Of a stretch of DNA of 64,000 nt, positions 33,770-42,465 are shown one piece after another. Source of the stretch: an uncultured Eubacteriales bacterium (GTDB taxonomy: Bacteria; Bacillota; Clostridia; Christensenellales; CAG-138); contig CADCJW010000007.1 of NCBI GenBank assembly GCA_902801845.1, forward strand, positions 53,676-117,675. Direction: 5' to 3'. The translations under genes were made by a program, and so were the position numbers. The notes beneath the pieces were generated by a model. It searched no databases. It was not told the DNA's origin and was given only the letters and a program-made list of their open reading frames with translations. Position 1 is the first letter of the stretch. Each line of letters opens with the position of its first letter.

Positions 33770-34327
33770 ATGATCCTGACGGACGAGGAAAAACGCCGCA
33801 CCTACGAGGAGGCTCAGGAGCTGGCCCGGGCGGAGACGGAGGAAAGCCTGGAGCAGGCCATGGAGCTTTTTCGTTCCATTCGGGGTTTTCAGGATGCGGA
33901 CCGGCAGTATATCGCCTGCCGGACCCAGCTGGGCCAGATGCGGTGGAAGGCGGAATCCGCCATGCTCAAGGAGCAGGAGGACCGGTTCGAAGCGAAGGTG
34001 AAGCGCTGGAAGAAGATCGGGCTGGTATCGCTGGCGGTGCTGCTGCTCTGCATCGCGGTGGTGACTACCGTCACCCTGATCCGGTTCAGGCAATACAACA
34101 AGGCGGCGGAATTCTTCACCGCCGGGGAGTACGAGCGGTCCGCCGCGGCCTTCCAGGCCATGGGCGACTATCAGGACGCCAGGGCCCGGGTGTTCATGTC
34201 CGCGGTGGAGCTGTATAAAGCGAAGCGGTACGAGGAGGCCCTCCCCTACTTCGTTTGGCTGGACGGGTATCCGGACCACGGCTACTTCCTCCAGCACTGT
34301 CAAGAACGCCTGGCCGCCGGAAAGTGA
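33770..34327 (+). CDS. Membrane protein with TPR-like repeats
   Basis: 185 residues. A cytoplasmic N-terminal helical region has a TPR-like unit (AMELFRSIRGFQDADR), one membrane helix (LVSLAVLLLCIAVVTTVTLI, about 84-103) follows, and two further units come after it (AAEFFTAGEYERSAAAFQAM and LYKAKRYEEALPYF). Such repeats mediate protein contacts. No enzymatic motif is seen. GGGAGG precedes the ATG directly. Confidence 0.65.
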   Translation: MILTDEEKRRTYEEAQELARAETEESLEQAMELFRSIRGFQDADRQYIACRTQLGQMRWKAESAMLKEQEDRFEAKVKRWKKIGLVSLAVLLLCIAVVTTVTLIRFRQYNKAAEFFTAGEYERSAAAFQAMGDYQDARARVFMSAVELYKAKRYEEALPYFVWLDGYPDHGYFLQHCQERLAAGK

Positions 34328-34341
34328 AGCAAATACATAAG

Positions 34342-34371
34342 GAAGCAGCCCTCGGGGGGGGCTGCTTCTTT
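34342..34371 (+). terminator. Terminator after the TPR-like gene
   Basis: GAAGCAGCCC (34342-34351) pairs with GGGCTGCTTC (34358-34367), followed by TTT. Confidence 0.75.
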
Positions 34372-34490
34372 GCCGTTCGGATTCTGCTTTCCAGGATCTT
34401 TTTGAGCTGCTCGGTCATCTGCGTGGTGCCTCGGGCGATGCTCTCACGGATGTCGTCCTTGATGCGCTCCTCCTCGTCCGGCCGCTGAGC
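34372..34490 (-). pseudogene. Possible coding remnant in a convergent intergenic region
   Basis: The minus strand reads a helical, charged stretch (RPDEEERIKDDIRESIARG, then MTEQLKKILESRIRT) that looks like real protein rather than chance. It has no start codon with a ribosome site and its frame runs into the neighbouring terminator without a stop. It may be the tail of a deleted gene. I do not recognise the family. Confidence 0.25.
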
Positions 34491-34534
34491 TGGTGAAAAA
34501 ATACACCGTCCCGCCGCCGGGGCGGGCCGGCCCG

Positions 34535-35131
34535 TCAAAATGCAGATGTATGGGCCTGAACGTAGGGGATCAGATACTCCTGAATGGGTTTCAGGGCATA
34601 GAATGCGTTGTCGAAATCGTCAAAGGGGTAGCGCTCCGTTTGCGCCAGGTATCCTTCCACGTCGTCCGAAACGAAGGAGGACAGGTCGTTCACGTCGATG
34701 CCATTGTCCCGGACGAAGGCGTCGAAGAGGGCTTTATGGTCTGCCGCGCCGATCTCGCCCAGGGCGGCGGGCAGCATGGGGGCCAACTCCCGGCTGGAGT
34801 TGACGAAGTATTGGCAAAGGCCTCCGTTCTCCATCTCCATCTCGTAGCAGTACGCTACGTAAAACGCCTGCGCGGCCTGGGGCAGGGCGGCGACGCCCTC
34901 CCGGTCCGTGGCCGCCTGTTCGACCTTTTCGTCCGTCCGGTTCCAAATCGCCTCGCACAGCTCGCCGTCCGGCAAAGCGCTCAATTCCTCCGGCGGCAGC
35001 TCCTGGTTGCTGCGCTGCTTTTTCGATCGTTCCTCCCAATGGGTCAATTCGTAGAGGGCTTTTTCACGATCCTTTTCATTGGGGAAGATGGATCGCAAAG
35101 CTTTCTGTATCGTGTCGAGATCCGTGAACAT
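34535..35131 (-). CDS. DUF4375 (DMP19-like) protein
   Basis: A 198-residue soluble protein. The DUF4375 pattern is clear: AFYVAYCYEMEMENGGLCQYFVNSS (about 88-112) followed by LGEIGAADHKALFDAF. The family is of unknown function and often found in small immunity-like or stress contexts. The frame extends 18 codons upstream to an ATG at 35185, but that stretch is the loop and arm of intergenic repeat copy 3. I take the ATG at 35131, behind AGGAGG. Confidence 0.78.
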   Translation of the reverse strand: MFTDLDTIQKALRSIFPNEKDREKALYELTHWEERSKKQRSNQELPPEELSALPDGELCEAIWNRTDEKVEQAATDREGVAALPQAAQAFYVAYCYEMEMENGGLCQYFVNSSRELAPMLPAALGEIGAADHKALFDAFVRDNGIDVNDLSSFVSDDVEGYLAQTERYPFDDFDNAFYALKPIQEYLIPYVQAHTSAF

Positions 35132-35150
35132 GATCCCTTCGTCCTCCTGT

Positions 35151-35207
35151 GCTTCTCTTTTTTGCGCCGCTTTTTTCCTCTTCATTGAAGAGAAAAAAGC
35201 GGCAAAA
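35151..35207 (+). repeat. Intergenic repeat, copy 3 (H1 only)
   Basis: Only H1 is present: a stem of GCCGCTTTTTTCCTCTTC with its complement (35166-35203), flanked by the family boundary GCTTCTCTTTTTTGC. It lies between the yugP stop and the DUF4375 start, in the orientation opposite to those genes. Confidence 0.75.
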
Positions 35208-35213
35208 GGAAGG

Positions 35214-35918
35214 TCAATTCCGCCGCCGGTTGCCGTTCACCAGCATGAAGAACCGGAGGAAGGAGAGCAGGGAGCCCAAGGCGGCCAGCACGTAGGTCCA
35301 GGCGGCGGCCCGCAGGACCTTCTGGGCGTCCACGCGGCTCGAATAGTCGATGTACCCGCCCCGGTCCAGGAGCTCCAATCCCCGGGCGCTGGCGTTGAAC
35401 TCCACGGGCAGCGTCACCAGCTGGAACAGGAACATGGCCCCGTAGAGAGCCAGGCCGACGACCGCCAGGGGCCGTATGCCCATGAACAGGCCGATGAGGA
35501 TCATATAGGGCCCCATGGTGGCGCCCAGGTTGGCCGTGGGCAGGATGACCGTGCGCCACTTGATGGGCGCATAGTTCTCCTGGTACTGGAGCACGTGGCC
35601 GATCTCATGGGCGGCGATGGCCAGGGCCGCCACGGAGGTGGAATCGTATACCTCCGTTGACAGGCCTACGGTGCCGTTCCTCGGGTCGTAGTGGTCGGTG
35701 AGCGTCCCCTGGACGGGCTGGACGGTGACGCCGCTGCCGTTGTCCAGCAGCATCTCCCGGGCGGCCTCGTGCGCCGGGATGTTCCGCGCGGCGGGAACGG
35801 TGTTGTATCGGTTGAAGACTCGACGGACCTTCCCCTGGGCGATCAGGCTCAGGATGAAGACCACGATGAGGGCCAGCATCAATGTCTCGTAGCTGACGTA
35901 GACGCCGAGAATGCGCAT
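35214..35918 (-). CDS. YugP-type neutral zinc metallopeptidase
   Basis: A 234-residue membrane metallopeptidase. The zinc site HEIGH lies in ALAIAAHEIGHVLQYQ near residue 115. An N-terminal helix and two or three C-terminal helices anchor it; NASARGLELLDRGGYI is the conserved late motif. The family (YugP, Zn_peptidase_2) is common in Firmicutes and its target is not known. GGAGG lies 7 nt before the ATG at 35918. It is divergent from asnS. Confidence 0.9.
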   Translation of the reverse strand: MRILGVYVSYETLMLALIVVFILSLIAQGKVRRVFNRYNTVPAARNIPAHEAAREMLLDNGSGVTVQPVQGTLTDHYDPRNGTVGLSTEVYDSTSVAALAIAAHEIGHVLQYQENYAPIKWRTVILPTANLGATMGPYMILIGLFMGIRPLAVVGLALYGAMFLFQLVTLPVEFNASARGLELLDRGGYIDYSSRVDAQKVLRAAAWTYVLAALGSLLSFLRFFMLVNGNRRRN

Positions 35919-35945
35919 GAGGACGCCTCCTTCCCTTTCTATGCT

Positions 35946-36009
35946 ATCAGTATACCATCATTCTCGCGAATTTACCATTGCACACTTTAAATTTTGTGGT
36001 ATACTGATA
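35946..36009. promoter_or_regulatory. Mirror-image divergent promoters of yugP and asnS
   Basis: TATCAGTATACCA (35946-35958) and TGGTATACTGATA (35997-36009) form a 13-bp perfect inverted repeat. Each contains an extended -10 (TGG-TATACT). The asnS side has TTGCAC (35978-35983) 16 bp upstream of its -10. Confidence 0.65.
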
Positions 36010-36040
36010 AGAAAATTTTGTGAAATAAGAGGACAACGCT

Positions 36041-37417
36041 ATGCTAAAACTCCGTGACATACAGAGGGCACCGGAAGCCCACGCGGGCAAGATCACCGTG
36101 GGCGGCTGGGTCCGTACCGTGCGGCAGGGGAAGGCTATGGGCTTTATCGAGCTCAACGACGGCACCTGCTTCAAGCCCATCCAGGTGGTCTTTGAAAACG
36201 ACGAGAGGGACCTGGGCCGTGGCCTGTCCACCGGCTGCTCCATCGCCGTGGACGGGGAGCTCATCCTGACCCCCGACGCGCCCCAGCCCTTCGAGGTGAA
36301 AGCGGACAGGATCACCATCCTGGGCGAGTGCCCCCCGGACTACCCCATGCAGAAGAAGCGGCATACCCTGGAATACCTCAGGACCCAGCAGACGCTGCGT
36401 CCCCGGACCAACACCTTCGAGGCGGTGTTCCGGGTCCGGTCCGTGGTCAGCGCGGCCATCCATGAGTTCTTCCAGGAGCGGGGCTTCGTCTACGTCCATA
36501 CCCCCATCCTCACCAACGCCGACTGTGAGGGCCGAGGCGAAATGTTCCAGGTGACCACCCTGGATCTGGAGAACCCGCCCCGCACCGAGGACGGGAAGGT
36601 GGACTACTCCAAGGACTTCTTCAAGAAGCCAGTGCACCTCTCCGGCACCGGCCAGCTCTACGGCGAGGCCTTTGCCATGGCCTTCCGGGACATCTATACC
36701 TTCGGCCCCACCTTCCGGGCGGAGTACAGCTTCACGCCCCGGCACGCGGCGGAGTTTTGGATGATCGAGCCCGAGATGGCTTTCTGCGATCTGGAGGGGG
36801 ATATGGAGGTGGCCGAGGCCATGGTCAAGTATATCATCCGGGCCGTTCTCGACCGCTGCCCCGATGAGATGGACTTCTTCAACAAGTTCATCGACAAGGG
36901 CCTGCTCGACCGGCTCCACAACGTGGTGGACAACGAGTTTGGCCGGGTCAGCTACACCGAGGCGGTGGATATCCTCCAGAAGTCCGGCGTGGAGTTCGAA
37001 TACCCGGTGAGCTGGGGCACGGACCTGCAGTCCGAGCACGAGCGGTATCTCACCGAGCAGGTGTTCAACAGGCCCATCTTCGTCACCAACTATCCCAAGG
37101 AGATCAAGGCCTTCTACATGCGGGAGAACGACGACGGGAAGACCGTGGCCGCGGCGGACCTGCTGGTCCCCGGCGTGGGCGAGATCGTGGGCGGCAGCCA
37201 GCGTGAGGAGCGGTACGACGTGCTCAAGCAGAAGTGCGACAAGCTGGGCATGGATATGACCGAGTACCAGTGGTATCTGGACCTTCGCCGCTACGGCGGC
37301 GTGGAGCACGCGGGCTTCGGACTGGGCCTGGACCGGATCGTCATGTACGTCACCGGCATGACCAACATCCGGGACGTGGGCCCGTTCCCCCGGACCGCGG
37401 CGAACTTGGAAATGTAA
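36041..37417 (+). CDS. asnS: Asparaginyl-tRNA synthetase
   Basis: A 458-residue class IIb synthetase: an OB-fold anticodon-binding domain (about 1-105), motif 2 [10 protein letters not shown] near residue 224 and motif 3 [12 protein letters not shown] near 425. The DxD-to-Asn-type features ([15 protein letters not shown]) separate it from AspRS. It charges tRNA-Asn directly. The leader between promoter and ATG is only about 30 nt, too short for a T-box. Confidence 0.95.
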   Translation: MLKLRDIQRAPEAHAGKITVGGWVRTVRQGKAMGFIELNDGTCFKPIQVVFENDERDLGRGLSTGCSIAVDGELILTPDAPQPFEVKADRITILGECPPDYPMQKKRHTLEYLRTQQTLRPRTNTFEAVFRVRSVVSAAIHEFFQERGFVYVHTPILTNADCEGRGEMFQVTTLDLENPPRTEDGKVDYSKDFFKKPVHLSGTGQLYGEAFAMAFRDIYTFGPTFRAEYSFTPRHAAEFWMIEPEMAFCDLEGDMEVAEAMVKYIIRAVLDRCPDEMDFFNKFIDKGLLDRLHNVVDNEFGRVSYTEAVDILQKSGVEFEYPVSWGTDLQSEHERYLTEQVFNRPIFVTNYPKEIKAFYMRENDDGKTVAAADLLVPGVGEIVGGSQREERYDVLKQKCDKLGMDMTEYQWYLDLRRYGGVEHAGFGLGLDRIVMYVTGMTNIRDVGPFPRTAANLEM

Positions 37418-37429
37418 GCTGCAGTATTT

Positions 37430-37482
37430 GTCCCTTTTTTCTTCTTCTCATGAAGAGAAAAAAGGGACCGAAAAAGAGAAGC
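37430..37482 (-). repeat. Intergenic repeat, copy 4 (H1 only)
   Basis: A hairpin GTCCCTTTTTT...AAAAAAGGGAC (37430-37468) followed by the family boundary GAAAAAGAGAAGC. It starts 13 bp past the asnS stop. The GTCCC/GGGAC base replaces GCCGC/GCGGC of other copies. Confidence 0.65.
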
Positions 37483-37497
37483 AGAGGGAGGTGAGAT

Positions 37498-37545
37498 TTG
37501 ATTTATCAAACGGAGCAGCTCCTCTCCCGGCTGCGGCGCCGCTGA
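37498..37545 (+). pseudogene. 15-codon host-gene remnant at the island's left edge
   Basis: Behind GGGAGGTGAGA a TTG-started frame reads (M)IYQTEQLLSRLRRR and stops. Its last 11 residues equal those near the C-terminus of the 49859-50503 protein (TEQLLSRLRRR), and 22 bp are identical. I read it as a displaced copy of that gene's 3' end, but a short leader peptide cannot be excluded. Confidence 0.35.
37508..37541 (+). repeat. Left arm of the island-flanking inverted repeat
   Basis: 34 bp matching the complement of 49890-49923, the first 22 bp identical and three mismatches in the rest. G+C content falls immediately to its right. Confidence 0.6.
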
Positions 37546-37583
37546 CGGGCCAAAGTCTCAAGTTCTATTTCGATATATTTATA

Positions 37584-37608
37584 GAGAGACTAAAGGTCTC
37601 TCTTTTTT
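37584..37608 (+). terminator. Terminator ahead of the RCC1 gene
   Basis: GAGAGAC (37584-37590) pairs with GTCTCTC (37596-37602), then six Ts. No intact gene precedes it inside the island edge. Confidence 0.8.
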
Positions 37609-37713
37609 CAGTACTCCTCCACTCCAATTATTTCTCCTTGCACTCCCTATGCATTTATGGTACGGTATAATAGTTAATTTTTTTAGTATATGACTCATTT
37701 GGAGGCAAAAAGC

Positions 37714-38739
37714 ATGTCCTGTCAAATCAGCAAAAGGCTTTTCATCTGTACACTGATATTATGCGCTCTTCTTTTGGTCGGTTGCACAACGGTTGGAGCT
37801 AGCATCTGTTCCATTGCGTCATCAAAGACGCATAGTCCTGCGGTTGCCGAAGGTGAAGATGAAGCAAACAAATGTAAAAATCCTGACAGGAGAGCCCTTG
37901 CGTCTATCGCAGCGGGTTTCTCCCATACCGTTGGATTAAAAACGGACGGTACCGTTGTGGCTATCGGTGATAGCACAATGGACCAATGTGATGTCTCCGG
38001 CTGGACAGATATCGTGGCCATAGCGGGAGGGGGCTATCACACTGTTGGGCTGAAAGCAGACGGCACTGTTGTGGCTGTTGGGTGGAATAAACACGGCCAA
38101 TGTGTCGTTTCTGATTGGAAGGATATCGTTGCTATTGCGGCAGGCGGAGGACATACCGTAGGTCTAAAGCTGGATGGCACAGTGGTAGCTGCCGGGGAAG
38201 GAAGCGTCTGCAACACATCCGATTGGAAGAACATCGTGGCCATCACGGCGGGGCCCCGTCATACTGTTGGCCTGAAAACAGACGGCACGGTGGTGGCGAT
38301 TGGCGGGGATAATGAAAATGACCAATTTGGCCAATGTGATGTATTCGATTGGAATGATATTGTTGCCATTGCTGCAGGCGCTAATCACACGGTCGGTCTA
38401 AAAACAGACGGCACAGTTGTTGCTGTCGGCAGCAACAACGCAGGTCAGTGCAACGTTTCCGATTGGACGGATATTGTGGCCATCTCCGCAGGCTGGCGTC
38501 ACACAGTGGGACTGAAGGCGGATGGCACAGTGGTGGCGACAGAGTATCTGGAAGACAAAATAGACTATTATGGCCAGTGCGAAACAGCTAACTGGAATGG
38601 TATTGTGGCCATTACTGCAGGCGACCGGCACACTGTTGGCTTAAAAGCTGACGGCACGGTGGTTGCTGTCGGTGAAAGCAGTTTTGGCCAGTGCGACGTA
38701 TCCAGTTGGACGGATATTCGGGTGCCAGGAAAAGAGTAA
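37714..38739 (+). CDS. RCC1-repeat lipoprotein
   Basis: 341 residues. A signal with lipobox LLLVGC (near residue 24) is followed by seven RCC1-like repeats of 35-45 residues, each containing AxxxHTVGLKxDGTVVAxG and a WxxIVAI hinge, a seven-bladed propeller by family analogy. Its role is probably binding at the cell surface. GGAGG precedes ATG 37714; TATAAT at 37666 is a likely -10. Base composition is clearly more A+T-rich than the host genes. Confidence 0.85.
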   Translation: MSCQISKRLFICTLILCALLLVGCTTVGASICSIASSKTHSPAVAEGEDEANKCKNPDRRALASIAAGFSHTVGLKTDGTVVAIGDSTMDQCDVSGWTDIVAIAGGGYHTVGLKADGTVVAVGWNKHGQCVVSDWKDIVAIAAGGGHTVGLKLDGTVVAAGEGSVCNTSDWKNIVAITAGPRHTVGLKTDGTVVAIGGDNENDQFGQCDVFDWNDIVAIAAGANHTVGLKTDGTVVAVGSNNAGQCNVSDWTDIVAISAGWRHTVGLKADGTVVATEYLEDKIDYYGQCETANWNGIVAITAGDRHTVGLKADGTVVAVGESSFGQCDVSSWTDIRVPGKE

Positions 38740-38789
38740 TCTGCTCCTCACCCGCCGTGGATTATCGTAGATGTTTACGGATCATCCCT

Positions 38790-38807
38790 AGGCGTTTTTC
38801 GCCTTTT
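38790..38807 (+). terminator. Terminator after the RCC1 gene
   Basis: AGGCG/CGCCT stem with a TTTTT loop, then TTTC. Confidence 0.6.
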
Positions 38808-38929
38808 CAACAAGCTTTTTGCAAGAACGATATCACAGACGAGTGCGGGCATGCCATAGAGGCCTGTGCATCGTTTTATATTTTTTTTAGCACATTCTGG
38901 TCCACCAAGCGAGGAACAGACATTTTCAG

Positions 38930-38958
38930 TTGAAACCAGCGTTTTTATATGATATAAT
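38930..38958 (+). promoter_or_regulatory. Promoter of the island signalling operon
   Basis: TTGAAA (38930-38935), 17-bp spacer, TATAAT (38953-38958), about 50 nt before the HTH gene. The 38740-38929 stretch before it holds only the RCC1 terminator and A+T-rich sequence. Confidence 0.8.
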
Positions 38959-39007
38959 TAGTTTCACATTTAAGGAAACATTTGCCAGTGGGAAACGAGG
39001 TGGAATC

Positions 39008-39226
39008 GTGCTGATAAATAATATTGAAATCGACGTAAAGGTCAAATGCATTGAGGAGAGCAAGACGCAGGCAAAACTCGCCGAAGAGCTCTCCACCACG
39101 CGCTCCTACGTCAGTCGGTTGATTAAAACGCCGGAAAAGATCGTCAACAGGACCTTTGTTGCCATGATGGAAGCTCTCGGTTATGACATCGAGCTGTCGT
39201 ATGTGAAGCGGGAGGAATGTACATAA
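39008..39226 (+). CDS. Small helix-turn-helix protein
   Basis: 72 residues, starting with GTG at 39008 behind GAGGTGG. An XRE-like HTH is visible: KTQAKLAEELSTTRSYVSRLIKTPE (about 19-43), followed by NRTFVAMMEALGYDIEL. The next ATG directly abuts its stop codon, so it is coupled to the kinase and may regulate the operon. Confidence 0.7.
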   Translation: MLINNIEIDVKVKCIEESKTQAKLAEELSTTRSYVSRLIKTPEKIVNRTFVAMMEALGYDIELSYVKREECT

Positions 39227-42103
39227 ATGGGCGCTTTGCAAATGCGCAAAAAAACGCTGTTTCTGCGCAGGATCCTCGCGGTTGGCTGCGTTCTGCTGCT
39301 TGCCGTGATGTTGATCCCCATTCAGGCCTTCGCGGTTGAAAACGATTTGGAGGTTGTCCGCGTCGGATATTACGAAAACGAAGTCTTCCAGGAAGGCGCG
39401 CAGGAGGGGGCGGTCAAGACTGGCTACGCCTATGAGTACTACCGCAAACTCTCGGAGTATACCGGTTGGAAATATGAGTATGTCTACGGCGGCTTCAACG
39501 AACTTTATCAGATGCTTCTGAAGGGTGAGATCGATCTGCTGGCCGGTTTGGCGTGGAGAGAGGATCGCGCGGAGATGATCGCTTATCCCGATGCAGCCAT
39601 GGGCAACGAATCCTATTATCTGGTCAAGCACGACGCAGATACGGAGATCACGAACGATCTGAGAACACTGAACGGGAAGAGGATCGGGGTGCTGGACAGC
39701 GCCATGGTGAGCGTTTTAAGCGGGTTCCTTCTGGAGTACAGCATTGACGCACACGTCATCCCGTATCCTGACAACACTCAATTGTTTGCCGCCTTTGATT
39801 CCGGCGAGATGGATATTCTCGCAGTCGAAAGCGACGGCGCACGCGGGAGAGACCACGCCGAGGTCCTAACGTCGTTCGGCACTTCCGAGTATTATCTCTG
39901 CGTCAGCATAGCCCGCCCCGATCTCCTGGCGGAGCTCAATGCTGCCCAGACGCAACTGTTCCAGGAAGAGCCGAATTATCTCAGCTCGCTGAGCAGCAAG
40001 TATTATTCGCTCAGCTTTACGACAAGGGCTTTTTCCGTGGCGGAAAGAAAGTGGCTGGACACGCACGACTCACTCCACGTCGGGTATCTGGAAAACTACA
40101 TGCCGTACAGTGGGACGGACAACAGCGGGAATGTGACCGGTGTCGTAGCGGACGTGATTGCGGAGATCCTGAAAGCGCTGAACATAACAGGCGTCGATGC
40201 GATATACACCGGCTACAAAAGCTATGACGCCATGATCGCGGATATGAGCTCCGGCACCATCGACACGGCGTTCCCCGTGGGTGGAGGTTTGTATTATTCG
40301 GAAGAAAACGGGATCTATCAGTCTAGCCCGGTCGTGTCGGCCCCTACGGAGCTGGTCTTTAAGGGCGTTTTTTCTGAGGAGACTGTCCGAAGCTTTGCGG
40401 TCAACGAAAACAACCGGATGCAGTATTACTATATCTGCACAGTTTTCCCCGACGCGGAGGTCGCTTTCTATCCGTCCATCGATGATTGCCTGTGGGCTGT
40501 TCTTTCCGGCGAGGTAAGCTGCACGACCCTCAACGCGTTACGCGCGAATGACATTTTGAAAAACAGGGAATATGACGGGTTGTCACTACGTCAGTCCAGC
40601 CGGAGCGACGACCGCTGCTTTGGCGTGGAGATCGGCAACGAAGGCTTGCTCAAGCTGCTCAATCGCGGCATCAACGCGATCGGCGTCGACTATGCGCAGA
40701 ACATATCCTATCGCTATACCGGTTCGCTTTATTCCTATAGTCTGGTCGACGCCATCGAGGACCATATGGCCCTGTTCGGCACAGCGATCATGCTTGTTGC
40801 CGCGCTGGTGATCTTCCTGCTTATCAGAGAGGCGCGGTGGAACAAAAGAGAGCTTAGGGAAAAAGAAGCTGCCCGGCTGGAGCTTGAGGAAAAGAACAGG
40901 GAGCTTGCCGAAAGCAAGGACGCGCTCTCCGAGGCGCTCGTTGCGGCGGGACATGCAAACCGCGCCAAGACGACCTTCCTGAACAACATGTCACACGACA
41001 TCCGCACGCCGATGAATGCGATCGTGGGCTTCACGGCGCTTGCCGCCTCCCATATCGACAACAGGGAACAGGTCATGGATTACCTTGACAAGATCTCTGT
41101 ATCCAGCCAGTACCTGCTGTCGCTAATCAACGACGTGCTGGACATGAGCCGCATCGAAAGCGGCAAGGTCAGCATTGAGGAGGCCGACGTCCATCTGCCG
41201 GACGTGATCCGCGAGCTCAGAACGATTAACCAATCAAATGCAGACGCCAAGCGGCTGGAAATGCTTTTCGAGACGCAGGATGTGGTCCACGAGGATGTCG
41301 TGACAGACAGGCTGCGGCTTGATCAGGTGCTGCTGAACATTCTTTCCAACGCAATCAAATTCACGCCAGCAGGCGGGACGGTCAGCTTCCGGGTGACCGA
41401 GAAGGCATCCGAAAAAGAGGGCTTTGCTGATTATGAATTCCGTATCAGAGATAACGGGATCGGTATGAGCGAGGAGTTTCAAAAGACCATCTTCGACGCT
41501 TTCACCAGAGAGGAGTCGACCACCATCAGCGGGATCCAGGGAACGGGTCTCGGCATGGCGATCACAAAAAGCATCGTAGACCTGATGGGCGGTTCGATCA
41601 CGCTCAGTTCCGAGGAAGGCAAGGGCAGTGAGTTCGTTGTAGAGCTCCCCTTCAGAATTTGTGAAACCGCAACCAGACGTGTGGAAACGCCGGCCCGGAC
41701 AGCGCGGGACTTCAGCGGAAAGCATCTCCTGCTTGCTGAGGACAACGAGATGAACCAGATGATCGCGGTGGCGATTCTGGAAGAAGTCGGCTTTGCGGTC
41801 GACATCGCGGTCGACGGAGCTGAAGCCGTCGAAAAGATGCGGATCGCTCCCGCGGGAACCTACGATGCGATCCTGATGGATGTTCAAATGCCGCGCATGG
41901 ACGGTTACGAAGCTACAAGACAGATCCGGGCGTTGGAAGACCCGCGGAAAGCGCATGTCCCGATCATCGCCGTGACCGCTAACGCCTTTGAGGAGGATCA
42001 GAAGATCGCTTTCGAGGCCGGGATGGACGGGCACCTGGCCAAGCCTTACGACGTACCTAAAATGATGGAAACCTTGGACAAACTGCTTCCGCAGGGGACG
42101 TAA
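39227..42103 (+). CDS. BvgS-like hybrid histidine kinase with two periplasmic solute-binding domains
   Basis: 958 residues. Signal peptide (1-36), two SBP_bac_3 domains in tandem (about 42-270 and 280-500), a membrane helix (about 513-533), a coiled coil, HisKA with MSHDIRTPMN (His near 590), HATPase with DNGIGM and GTGLGMAIT, and a C-terminal receiver with LLAEDNEMNQ and phospho-acceptor in LMDVQMPRMDG (near 885). Amino acids or similar solutes would be sensed outside. It has no HPt domain; a separate HPt gene is at 45157. An alternative ATG lies at 39242. Confidence 0.88.
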   Translation: MGALQMRKKTLFLRRILAVGCVLLLAVMLIPIQAFAVENDLEVVRVGYYENEVFQEGAQEGAVKTGYAYEYYRKLSEYTGWKYEYVYGGFNELYQMLLKGEIDLLAGLAWREDRAEMIAYPDAAMGNESYYLVKHDADTEITNDLRTLNGKRIGVLDSAMVSVLSGFLLEYSIDAHVIPYPDNTQLFAAFDSGEMDILAVESDGARGRDHAEVLTSFGTSEYYLCVSIARPDLLAELNAAQTQLFQEEPNYLSSLSSKYYSLSFTTRAFSVAERKWLDTHDSLHVGYLENYMPYSGTDNSGNVTGVVADVIAEILKALNITGVDAIYTGYKSYDAMIADMSSGTIDTAFPVGGGLYYSEENGIYQSSPVVSAPTELVFKGVFSEETVRSFAVNENNRMQYYYICTVFPDAEVAFYPSIDDCLWAVLSGEVSCTTLNALRANDILKNREYDGLSLRQSSRSDDRCFGVEIGNEGLLKLLNRGINAIGVDYAQNISYRYTGSLYSYSLVDAIEDHMALFGTAIMLVAALVIFLLIREARWNKRELREKEAARLELEEKNRELAESKDALSEALVAAGHANRAKTTFLNNMSHDIRTPMNAIVGFTALAASHIDNREQVMDYLDKISVSSQYLLSLINDVLDMSRIESGKVSIEEADVHLPDVIRELRTINQSNADAKRLEMLFETQDVVHEDVVTDRLRLDQVLLNILSNAIKFTPAGGTVSFRVTEKASEKEGFADYEFRIRDNGIGMSEEFQKTIFDAFTREESTTISGIQGTGLGMAITKSIVDLMGGSITLSSEEGKGSEFVVELPFRICETATRRVETPARTARDFSGKHLLLAEDNEMNQMIAVAILEEVGFAVDIAVDGAEAVEKMRIAPAGTYDAILMDVQMPRMDGYEATRQIRALEDPRKAHVPIIAVTANAFEEDQKIAFEAGMDGHLAKPYDVPKMMETLDKLLPQGT

Positions 42104-42273
42104 TTGCCCCTCGGTTAAGTGCTATCGGCGGGAAAGAAGTGTTGGAATGGGCATACAGAAAAGAAAACGTCTGACGCGAAACCTCTCCCCTATAGGAGCA
42201 TGGGCTTTCGCTCTGGGCAAACGCGACCTCGCTGCCGCTGTTCGCGCATTTTTTTCTCGGGGATATATTCCGT

Positions 42274-42450
42274 TTCGGAAGAATGTACGAGCATTTCGGC
42301 AACGGTGTGTATCCGGGCGAGGACGGGAGCCTGCGCGAGCTGTTTGAGCGAGCTGACGAGCGAATGTACGAAAACAAAAAACGCCTGAAAAACTGGGCGC
42401 GGTTACCAGACTGTAATGTGCCGTGCAAAAGAATTCCCCAGACAGATTGA
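42274..42450 (+). pseudogene. GGDEF-domain C-terminal remnant
   Basis: The frame reads FGRMYEHFGNGVYPGEDG, then LRELFERADERMYENKKRLKN, the usual last helix of GGDEF diguanylate cyclases (RADxxMYExK). No start codon or catalytic GGDEF precedes it. The 42104-42273 stretch before it has no coding signal I trust. It is the tail of a lost cyclase gene. Confidence 0.6.
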
Positions 42451-42465
42451 GGAGGTTTATCCGTC

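Noticed and set aside
34194..34538. A 114-codon minus-strand gene between the TPR-like and DUF4375 genes
   Set aside because: Only the middle part looks like protein; the rest runs through a terminator and the end of a real gene. I kept the middle as a low-confidence remnant.
36006..36040. T-box leader for asnS
   Set aside because: The predicted transcript leader is only about 30 nt, too short for the specifier stem and antiterminator.
42119..42388. An 89-codon open frame between the kinase and the EAL gene
   Set aside because: Another frame of the same DNA encodes a recognisable GGDEF tail; this frame has no family pattern or ribosome site.
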